NCBI GenBank assembly: GCA_016707895.1
Contig: JADJGV010000005.1
Span: forward strand, 248,001-312,000
Direction of reading: 5' to 3'
DNA from: Myxococcales bacterium
GTDB lineage: Bacteria; Myxococcota_A; Polyangia; Haliangiales; Haliangiaceae
Length of the DNA: 64,000 nucleotides
Below the pieces are notes generated by a model. The model searched no databases. It saw nothing but the letters and a program-made list of their open reading frames with translations, and was not told where the DNA came from. The translations under genes were made by a program, and so were the position numbers. Positions 9,291 to 16,461 of the stretch are shown here, piece after piece (position 1 is the first letter of the stretch; each line of letters opens with the position of its first letter).

Positions 9291-10649
9291 ATGCGCCTCG
9301 AGTTCGCTCCACTCCTCTTGGTTGCCGTCGGTGCGACCGCCGCTGCCGCCCAGCCCATCACGCAGCTGAACGGCGCCGGTCCCAACCCGACGCAGGTCGC
9401 GAACCTGCGAGCCACCACGAGCGCCAACGTCTCCGACTGGGGGTTCAAGGGCTGCTTCGGCGTGGTCGATCCAAAGCCGGTCGCGGTGATCGCGACGACC
9501 TCGGTCAAGCGGGTTCGGCTGATCGTGCGCGGCGTTCCGATGGTCGCGATCCGCAACGGCGACACCGGGCTGTGTCGCTTCTCGGAAGCGGTCCGCGACA
9601 ACGGCAAGCTGGTCGGGCAGGTCGCCGAGATCGTGCTGGACGAGTTCCCGGCAGGCAAGACCGCAGTGTACTTCGGCGATCAGGGCTCCGTGTCCGACGG
9701 CTCCAAGGCGCTCGCTGGCGAGTTGACGATCATCGACATCTCGGCGTTGCCGGTCGTGCCCGAACCCGTGGTCACGCGGGAGGAGAACCGGATGGTGGTC
9801 GACTTCCTCGAGGCGTCACCTGAAGTCCCCCTCACCAACCCCACGGACGCGCTCGAGTCCGTCACGGAGATCAAGGCCAAGCTCGCGGCGCTCGACGTGT
9901 TCAACGCGAAGGTCGACCCGTGGCTGCAGTACGCCGCGCTTGCAGGGGCCGAGGTGCCGGAGCCGCTGCGCAACGATCTGCGCAACGCACGCATGCGCGC
10001 CAAGCAGATGCGCGACAACCTCGCCGGCCACGCCGCCGCCGGCCCCAGCAAGATCACCGAGCACCTCGACCGCCTGCAGCGATCCGTCGCCGCGCTGCAG
10101 TCCATCACGCTGGGCGAGCACGACACTGACTTCGACGGCCTCACCCCCGAGCTCAACGACGACCTTCGGTGGAGCGCCGTCTTCCTGGCGATCCTCGAGA
10201 CGCACGACGGCAAGACCGCCGAGGTCTACCGCGCGGCCGAGCGGAGCTACGGGGCTGCGGTCGAGGAGCTCGCCAAGCAGCGGGCGGCGCTGCACACCGT
10301 CGCGGTCGCCAAGCTGCGCGTGAAGAAGGAGGCCTACAAGGGCAAGGACCTGCGCGCGGTCGTCGCCGTGGTGAAGGACGGCCTCGACGCCGGCGAGCGC
10401 GCCAAGGTCCTGGCCGTGCGCGCGGTCGCGAAGTGGGACCGGCGCACGGGCGGCGAGTGGAACGACGACACCTTCGTCCGCTTCGACAACTCGTTCCTCG
10501 AGATGCGCGTCGTCTTCGCCGATCCGCGCGACCCGCTGCTCGCTGAGGTCTGGCTGTACTCGGTGCGGCGCAACAACATGGCCGGCGGCGCGCTCGAGGT
10601 GGTCGGTGCCGAACGCTGTTGCCAGATGCTGCGCGAGAACCTCAAGTAG
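9291..10649 (+). CDS. Secreted hypothetical protein with coiled-coil-like C-terminal half
   Basis: The start is ATG 9291; a GTG three codons upstream at 9282 is the alternative. Residues 1-20 (MRLEFAPLLLVAVGATAAAA) are a signal peptide with a likely cleavage before QPITQ. The N-terminal half is beta-rich (VKRVRLIVRGVPMVAI, TAVYFGDQGSVSDGSKAL). From about 170 on it is long amphipathic helices (NDLRNARMRAKQMRDNLAGH, ERSYGAAVEELAKQRAALHT), so a periplasmic helical bundle is likely. It closes with RFDNSFLEMRVVFADPRDPL. No known family or catalytic motif was recognised. It is monocistronic, with 82 bp before it and 83 bp after it. Confidence 0.7.
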   Translation: MRLEFAPLLLVAVGATAAAAQPITQLNGAGPNPTQVANLRATTSANVSDWGFKGCFGVVDPKPVAVIATTSVKRVRLIVRGVPMVAIRNGDTGLCRFSEAVRDNGKLVGQVAEIVLDEFPAGKTAVYFGDQGSVSDGSKALAGELTIIDISALPVVPEPVVTREENRMVVDFLEASPEVPLTNPTDALESVTEIKAKLAALDVFNAKVDPWLQYAALAGAEVPEPLRNDLRNARMRAKQMRDNLAGHAAAGPSKITEHLDRLQRSVAALQSITLGEHDTDFDGLTPELNDDLRWSAVFLAILETHDGKTAEVYRAAERSYGAAVEELAKQRAALHTVAVAKLRVKKEAYKGKDLRAVVAVVKDGLDAGERAKVLAVRAVAKWDRRTGGEWNDDTFVRFDNSFLEMRVVFADPRDPLLAEVWLYSVRRNNMAGGALEVVGAERCCQMLRENLK

Positions 10650-10732
10650 GCGCGCCGTAGGCGCGCGCTGCACGCCGACGCCAGCTCGCTCATCGACGTC
10701 GCGGACCGAGCACGAGCTGATACCCTGGGCCC

Positions 10733-13534
10733 ATGCGGAGCACGTCGGGCTGGGTCGCGCTGATGGCTGCGGCTGCGGCGTTGGTAGCCGCGGGGTGCGG
10801 CGGCGGCGGCGGCGGCGGGCTCGACGGTGGCAGCGACGCGCCGGGTAACGCGCCGCCGACGATCAGCAGCGCGGCGCCGACCCAGGCGATGGAGGACGTC
10901 GGGGTCACGTACGTGGCGATGGCGGTCGATGCCGACGGGCCGGGGCGCAGCTGGTCGCTGGCGCCCGGGCACACCTGCGGCGGGGCGATCGTCGGCTCGA
11001 CCGGCGTGCTGACGTTCACCGCCGCGGGGCCGACGCCGGCGGCGACGTGTCAGCTCGCGATCCAGGTGTGCGACGGCGGCGTGCCCGAGGGCTGCGCGGT
11101 GCAGGCGCAGACGGTCGCGATCGTCGCCGTCAACGACCGACCGGCGATCACCAGCGCCGCGCCGACCGTCGCGCAGGAGCGCACGCCGTACGTCTACGCC
11201 GCCACCGTCGACGATCCCGACGGGCCCGAGCAGCGCTGGTCGCTGCGCTCCGAGCACACCTGCGGCGGAGCGATCGACGCCACCGGCCGGCTCACGTTCA
11301 CCCGCCCCGCGCCGACGCCGGCCACCTGCACGCTGTCGATCCAGGTGTGCGATCGCGGCGCGCCCGAGGCCTGCGCCACCGAGACCAGGACGATCGCCGT
11401 CGAGGAGATCAACGACGCGCCGACGATCACCACGTCGCCGCCGCCTGGCACCACCGAGACCACGACCTACACCTACCAGGCGGAGGCCACCGACCCCGAC
11501 GGCCCGGGCCTGACCTGGTCGCTGTTGCCGACCCACACCTGCGGCGGCGCGATCGATCCGGTCACGGGCCGGCTCGCGTTCATGATCCTTGACCCGATCC
11601 CGCCGCCGACGTGCACGCTGGCGATCCAGGCCTGCGACGGCGGCGTGCCCGATCGCTGCGGCACGCAGACGGTCGCGATCGCGATCACGCCGTACAACAA
11701 CCTCCTGACGGTCACCACCATCCCGCCCGACCTGGCGACCGAGGACCAGGCCTACGTCTACGCGCCGGCCTGGTCCGACGCCGATGGCCCGGCGGTGCGG
11801 TGGGACTTCCGGGTCGGCCACACCTGCGGTGGCACCCTCGACCCGCTCACCGGGGTGTTCACGTTCACGCCGGTCGGCCCGGTCCCGCCCAGCGCGTGCA
11901 GCGTCGGGCTGTACGCGTGCGACAACGGCGTGCCCAACCGCTGCGTCGTCCAGACCCGCCACGTCAACATCGTCCCCGTCGATGATCCGATGACCGCGGT
12001 CGACGACGGCGTCCACCTGATGATGCAGGAGGGCCCGTGGCTGATCATGGACGTGATCACCAACGACCTCGATCCCGACGCCGGTCCGTATGGACCGCTG
12101 GCGGCGGTCGCGACCCAGCCGGCCCACGGCGTCGCGTTCCTCACCGCCGACGCGTTCGAGGTCATGTACATGCCCGAGGCCGGCTACTGCAACTCGCAGC
12201 CGGGCGGCGTGCCCGACGCGTTCACCTACGCGCTGCCGGGCGGCTCGACCGCCACGGTCGCGGTCCGGGTGATGTGTCCGGCGCCGCCGGTGGCGGTCGC
12301 GGCTGGCGCGGAGCACACCTGCGCGCGCTTCGCGAGCGGGATCGTGCGGTGCTGGGGCGACAACAGCGGCGGGCAGCTCGCCGTCGGCGACACCCTCGAT
12401 CGCGGCGATCAGACCAACGAGATGGGCGCTAACCTGGTGCCAGCCTGGCTCGGCACCGGGCGCAGCGTGCAGCGGCTGTGGAGCGGCGGCTACCACAACT
12501 GCGCGCTCCTCGACGACGGCAGCCTCAAGTGCTGGGGCTACAACACCGCCGGCGAGCTCGGCGTCGGCCACCGCGGGGCGCTCGGCACCGCGCGCTTCAC
12601 GATCGGCGACGTCATCGAGCGGGTCGCGCTGGGCACCGGGCGCACCGCGGTGACGCTCGCCCTCGGCCGCTTCCACACCTGCGCGATCCTCGATGACGGC
12701 AGCGTGAAGTGCTGGGGCGATGGGTACTGGGGGCAGCTCGGCTACGGCAACACCGTCGCGCGCGGCGACAACCCCGGCGAGATGGGCGACGCGCTGCCAG
12801 CGGTCGCGCTCGGCACCGGCCGCACGGCGGTCGCGCTCGCGGCTGGGGAGCGCACCACCTGCGCGATCCTCGACGACGGCAGCGTGAAGTGCTGGGGGGC
12901 CAACTCGTACGGCCAGCTCGGGCAGGGCGACATGGTCGATCGTGGCGACAACCCCGGCGAGATGGGCGACGCGCTGCCGGCGATCGCGCTGGGCGCCGGG
13001 CGCACCGCGGTCGCGATCGGCGTCGGCGAGGTCCACGTTTGCGCGTTGCTCGACGACGGCCACGTGAAGTGCTGGGGCCACAACGGCTTCGGCGGGCTCG
13101 GCACCGGCGACACCTTCGATCGCGGGCGGGTGCCCGGGCAGATGGGCGACGCGCTGCCGGCGGTCGCGCTCGGCACCGGTCGCACCGCGGTGGGGCTCGC
13201 GGTCGGCCAGTCGCACGCGTGCGCGCTCCTCGACGATGGTCACGTGAAGTGCTGGGGCTACAACGCGCTCGGCGAGCTCGGGGTCGGCGACACCACGAAT
13301 CGAGGCGGCGTCGCCGCGGCGATGGGCGACGCCTTGCCGGCGGTCGCGCTCGGCACCGGCCGCACCGCGGTCGCGGTGACGTCGGCCGGGCGCCATACCT
13401 GCGCGCTGCTCGACGACGTGACGATCAAGTGCTGGGGCTACAACAGCAACGGCCAGCTCGGACTCGAGCACTCCGAGACCCGCGGCACCTCGCCGGGCGG
13501 CATGGGCGACAACTTGCCGGCGCTGCAGTTCTGA
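10733..13534 (+). CDS. Lipoprotein with four Ig-like repeats and seven RCC1 repeats
   Basis: Residues 1-21 form a signal peptide ending in the lipobox LVAAGC (Cys22), followed by a poly-Gly tether. Four tandem repeats of about 92 residues follow, each with a D-x-DGP core and an HTCGG marker, of the putative Ig/cadherin-like kind. They end near residue 410 and a short beta-domain follows. From about 520 to 933 there are seven RCC1-type propeller blades, each with a TCA.L.DG.VKCWG..  .GQLG.GD pattern; seven is the number needed to close one beta-propeller. The first two blades and the last carry small irregularities. It is a surface or periplasmic adhesion/binding protein by architecture; the ligand is unknown. 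Such Cys-Trp-Gly RCC1 repeats are frequent in myxobacterial lipoproteins. Confidence 0.85.
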   Translation: MRSTSGWVALMAAAAALVAAGCGGGGGGGLDGGSDAPGNAPPTISSAAPTQAMEDVGVTYVAMAVDADGPGRSWSLAPGHTCGGAIVGSTGVLTFTAAGPTPAATCQLAIQVCDGGVPEGCAVQAQTVAIVAVNDRPAITSAAPTVAQERTPYVYAATVDDPDGPEQRWSLRSEHTCGGAIDATGRLTFTRPAPTPATCTLSIQVCDRGAPEACATETRTIAVEEINDAPTITTSPPPGTTETTTYTYQAEATDPDGPGLTWSLLPTHTCGGAIDPVTGRLAFMILDPIPPPTCTLAIQACDGGVPDRCGTQTVAIAITPYNNLLTVTTIPPDLATEDQAYVYAPAWSDADGPAVRWDFRVGHTCGGTLDPLTGVFTFTPVGPVPPSACSVGLYACDNGVPNRCVVQTRHVNIVPVDDPMTAVDDGVHLMMQEGPWLIMDVITNDLDPDAGPYGPLAAVATQPAHGVAFLTADAFEVMYMPEAGYCNSQPGGVPDAFTYALPGGSTATVAVRVMCPAPPVAVAAGAEHTCARFASGIVRCWGDNSGGQLAVGDTLDRGDQTNEMGANLVPAWLGTGRSVQRLWSGGYHNCALLDDGSLKCWGYNTAGELGVGHRGALGTARFTIGDVIERVALGTGRTAVTLALGRFHTCAILDDGSVKCWGDGYWGQLGYGNTVARGDNPGEMGDALPAVALGTGRTAVALAAGERTTCAILDDGSVKCWGANSYGQLGQGDMVDRGDNPGEMGDALPAIALGAGRTAVAIGVGEVHVCALLDDGHVKCWGHNGFGGLGTGDTFDRGRVPGQMGDALPAVALGTGRTAVGLAVGQSHACALLDDGHVKCWGYNALGELGVGDTTNRGGVAAAMGDALPAVALGTGRTAVAVTSAGRHTCALLDDVTIKCWGYNSNGQLGLEHSETRGTSPGGMGDNLPALQF

Positions 13535-13587
13535 CGGCCGCGTCGCCAGCCGCCGCCGCGCGGCCCGCGCTGGAGTAGCATGCGCGC

Positions 13588-14301
13588 ATGGAGACGACCC
13601 CGAGCGGCTGGATGGTGATCGATCGTGCGCGCGGCGTGCTGACGCGCAGCTACAAGTTCAGCAAGGGCGGCACGGCGATGACGTTCGTGGCGCGGATGGG
13701 CGACGGGAAGCTGATGGTGGTGAGCCCGCCGACCGGTCTCGACGAGGCGGCCTACGCCGAGCTGGCGCCGTTCGGCGAGGTCGGCGCGCTGGTCGCCAAC
13801 AACGGCTTCCACTACCTGGGGCAGGCCGCGTGGCGCGCGCGGTTCCCGACGGCGCGCAGCTTCGCGCCCGCCCAGGCGGTCGCGCGCATCGACAAGAAGA
13901 GCAAGGTCAAGCTGAGCTTCGAGCCGATGGCGGCGCTCGCCGAGCTCACCGGCGCCGACGTCGGCGTGCGCGACGTGCCCGAGACCAAGCGCGGCGAGGC
14001 CTGGTGCTGGGCCAGGACCGAGCGCGGCCACGCCTGGTACGCGTCGGACGTGCTGGCCAACATGCCCAAGGCGCCGCCGTTCCCGATCAGCCTGCTGTTC
14101 AAGCTGACCAACAGCGCGCCCGGCTACAAGGTGTTCGGGCTGGCGATGAAGCTGATCGTCAAGGACCCCAAGGCGACCTTGCGGCTCCTGGCCCAGGACC
14201 TCGAGGCGCACCCGGTGACGACGATGGTGCCGGCCCACGGCGACGTGCTCGACCACGCGTCGCTGGCCGCCGACACCCGGGCGCTGGTGACGGGGCGGTA
14301 G
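13588..14301 (+). CDS. DUF4336-like (metallo-beta-lactamase-fold) protein
   Basis: This 237-residue cytoplasmic protein starts at ATG 13588. The pattern LMVVSPPTGLDEAAYAELAP followed by GEVGALVANNGFHYLGQAAW resembles the DUF4336/metallo-beta-lactamase-fold proteins that use a variant of the HxHxDH site; here only an NNGFHYLG segment corresponds and the canonical metal motif is missing. A late THG-like element is VPAHGDVLDH near residue 212-221, where the fold usually supplies a metal ligand. Its stop shares one base with the start of the next gene (TAGTG), suggesting translational coupling to the sigma factor. The substrate is unknown. Confidence 0.6.
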   Translation: METTPSGWMVIDRARGVLTRSYKFSKGGTAMTFVARMGDGKLMVVSPPTGLDEAAYAELAPFGEVGALVANNGFHYLGQAAWRARFPTARSFAPAQAVARIDKKSKVKLSFEPMAALAELTGADVGVRDVPETKRGEAWCWARTERGHAWYASDVLANMPKAPPFPISLLFKLTNSAPGYKVFGLAMKLIVKDPKATLRLLAQDLEAHPVTTMVPAHGDVLDHASLAADTRALVTGR

Positions 14302-15095
14302 TGGCGACCGAGCGCGAGCCGTGGCGCGACGCCGTCGACGCGGCGATCGCGGGGTGCGCGCGGGTCTCGGCGGACGCAGTGCTTGCCCACGTGCGCGCGG
14401 CGATCGCGGGCGGCGCGGCGTCGGCCCACGCCGGTGATCTCGCGCTGGCGTTCGCGGTGGCCGCGGGCGATCCGGCGGCGGCGCGGCGCTTCGAGGCGCT
14501 GGTCGGCGGCGAGCTGGTGGCGGCGGCGCGCGCGATCGATCGCGACCCGGCGTTCGTCGACGAGATCTGCCAGCTGGCGCGGGTGCGGCTGGTGGTCGGT
14601 GATGGCGGGCCGCCGCGGATCGCCGGCTACCGCGGCGCCGGGCCGCTGCGGGCGTGGGTGGCGATCGCGACCCGGCGGCTGGCGCTGAACGCGCGGCGCG
14701 GCGGCGATCCGGGCGACGCCGGCGCCATCGGCGACGACGCGCTCGCGGAGCTGGTGGATCGCGAGCCGGACCCGGCGCTGCGCCACCTGCGCACGCTGTA
14801 CCGGACCGAGTTCCGCGAGGCGCTGGCCGCGGCGCTCGCGGCGCTGCCCGACCGCGATCGCGCGGTGCTGCGGCTGCGCTTCGTCGAGGGCCTCGAGCTG
14901 GCGCAGATCGGCCGGATGTACCGCGTCCACGAGTCGACGGCGTCGCGGTGGCTGAGCGCGGCGCGCGAGGCGGTGGCCAGCGCGACCCGCGATGGCCTGA
15001 TGGCGCGGCTGGCAGTCACCACCGCGACCGCCGACAGCGTCGCGCGGATGGTGGCGAGCGGCCTCGATCTGAGTGTCGCTCGGCTGCTGCGCTGA
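14301..15095 (+). CDS. RNA polymerase sigma-70 family factor
   Basis: The start is the GTG that overlaps the preceding TAG by one base; an open extension further upstream is an artefact of high GC. The product has 264 residues. Region 2 lies at about 65-135 (VDEICQLARVRLVVG, YRGAGPLRAWVAIATRRLAL). Region 4 lies at about 178-235 with LAALPDRDRAVLRLRFVEGL and the helix-turn-helix LAQIGRMYRVHESTASRWLS. The spacing between the regions and the alternative N-terminus match the ECF-like sigma factors common in myxobacteria and planctomycetes. The Ser/Thr kinase at 16462, which begins with a zinc-binding anti-sigma-type motif, is two genes downstream in the same orientation and is the obvious candidate regulator. 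No membrane segment is present. Confidence 0.85.
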   Translation: MATEREPWRDAVDAAIAGCARVSADAVLAHVRAAIAGGAASAHAGDLALAFAVAAGDPAAARRFEALVGGELVAAARAIDRDPAFVDEICQLARVRLVVGDGGPPRIAGYRGAGPLRAWVAIATRRLALNARRGGDPGDAGAIGDDALAELVDREPDPALRHLRTLYRTEFREALAAALAALPDRDRAVLRLRFVEGLELAQIGRMYRVHESTASRWLSAAREAVASATRDGLMARLAVTTATADSVARMVASGLDLSVARLLR

Positions 15096-15146
15096 GGGCT
15101 CGGTCGATTTTCGTGCAAGCCGCGGCGACCCCTGTGTCGATCCGGC

Positions 15147-16439
15147 ATGAAGCCCATCTTCCCGTTCGTCTGCGCGGCGCTCCTGGGCGCCGCGGCCTGT
15201 ACCGATGACGTCGCGCCCGTGTCGGCGCCGACCACGACCGTCGACGCGGCGACGCTGGCCTGGCACCGCACTCGCGTCGCCGGCGACGTCTACCACTACG
15301 AGGTGACCGTGCCGATCGGCAGCGCGCCCAACGCCGCGCTGCGCCTGCACCGCGTGGTGCGCGAGCGCGCGCCCGGCGTGCCGCGGCCGAGCGCGCACGC
15401 GGCGGTGCTGCTGCACGGCGACTTCTCCGACTTCGCGACCAACTTCTTGCCGACCGCGGGCGACCCGGCGTCGCCAGCGCCGGGGATGGCGCCGTGGCTG
15501 GCGGCGCGCGACATCGACGTCTGGGGCGTCGATCGCCGCTGGACGTTGCCCGGCGCTGGCGACGACACCTCTGACTTTGGCGGGATGGGCGTGGCCCAGG
15601 AGCTCGACGACCTGCGCGTGGCGCTGGGCGTGGTGCGCGCGGTGCGGGCGCTCGACGGCAGCGGCGGTAGCAAGGTGCCGCTGGTCGGGTTCTCGCACGG
15701 CGCGCAGCTGGCGTACCTCGCGGCCTCGGTCGACGCCGCGCGCCCGGCCGCGCTGCGCCACGTCAGCGCGATCGCCGCGCTCGACTTCTACGGCGCGCTG
15801 CCGCCGGACGACGTCGACACGCGCGCCTTCGCGTGCGAGAACGCCGCGTTCGCGAGCCAGGCGCTGGCCGACGGCTTCATCGAGTCGCCCGATGACTTCT
15901 TCATCGACCTCGGCACGCTCGCGCGCACCGCGCCCGCCGAGCCATCGCCGATCTTTCCGCGCTTCACCAACCGCATCGCGCTCGCGCGGATGCTGGGCCA
16001 GACCTACCGGTTTGCGCCGTACGCGCCGCGGTATCACCTGCTGACGCCGACCCTCGACGACGATGGGGTGCCGACGGGCTACGCCGCCGTCAGCGACGAC
16101 GCGGCCAGCGCCTGGCTGGCCGGCGCCACGGCGTTCCAGTCGATGCGCGAGAGCGCCGACCTCGAGGGGCTGATCTGCGGGCAAGATCCGCCGGCGATCG
16201 ACGCGCCGCTGGCCCGGATCCGCGTGCCGGTCCTGTACCTGGGCGCGGCCGGCGGCGCCGGCGAGCTCGGCGTGTACTCGACGACCCAGGTCAGCTCGAC
16301 CGATGTGACCGTGCACATCGCGCGGCGCCTGGAGCCGGGCGACGAGGCGCTCGACGTCGGCCACGGCGATCTGCTGTTCGCCAGCGACGCGCCGACGCTG
16401 GCGTGGCAGCCGCTGGTGAACTGGCTCGCGGTCCACTAG
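15147..16439 (+). CDS. Alpha/beta-hydrolase lipoprotein
   Basis: The 430-residue protein begins with a signal peptide and lipobox (VCAALLGAAAC, Cys at about 19). The nucleophile elbow is GFSHGAQ with Ser183, the oxyanion region is AAVLLHGDFSDF at about 86-97, and the likely catalytic histidine is His406 in VGHGDLLF. A cap-like insertion lies between about 215 and 320. It belongs to the alpha/beta-hydrolase superfamily (esterase/lipase-like); the substrate is not evident. It sits between the sigma factor and the anti-sigma/kinase fusion with short spacers (51 and 22 bp), so it may be controlled by, or be the output of, that pair. Confidence 0.75.
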   Translation: MKPIFPFVCAALLGAAACTDDVAPVSAPTTTVDAATLAWHRTRVAGDVYHYEVTVPIGSAPNAALRLHRVVRERAPGVPRPSAHAAVLLHGDFSDFATNFLPTAGDPASPAPGMAPWLAARDIDVWGVDRRWTLPGAGDDTSDFGGMGVAQELDDLRVALGVVRAVRALDGSGGSKVPLVGFSHGAQLAYLAASVDAARPAALRHVSAIAALDFYGALPPDDVDTRAFACENAAFASQALADGFIESPDDFFIDLGTLARTAPAEPSPIFPRFTNRIALARMLGQTYRFAPYAPRYHLLTPTLDDDGVPTGYAAVSDDAASAWLAGATAFQSMRESADLEGLICGQDPPAIDAPLARIRVPVLYLGAAGGAGELGVYSTTQVSSTDVTVHIARRLEPGDEALDVGHGDLLFASDAPTLAWQPLVNWLAVH

Positions 16440-16461
16440 CCAAGCGCGGTACACGGAGCAC

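Noticed and set aside
13830..14300. Upstream extension of the sigma factor frame.
   Set aside because: It overlaps the DUF4336-like gene entirely and its translation is Arg/Ala-rich; GTG 14301 overlaps the preceding stop by one base.
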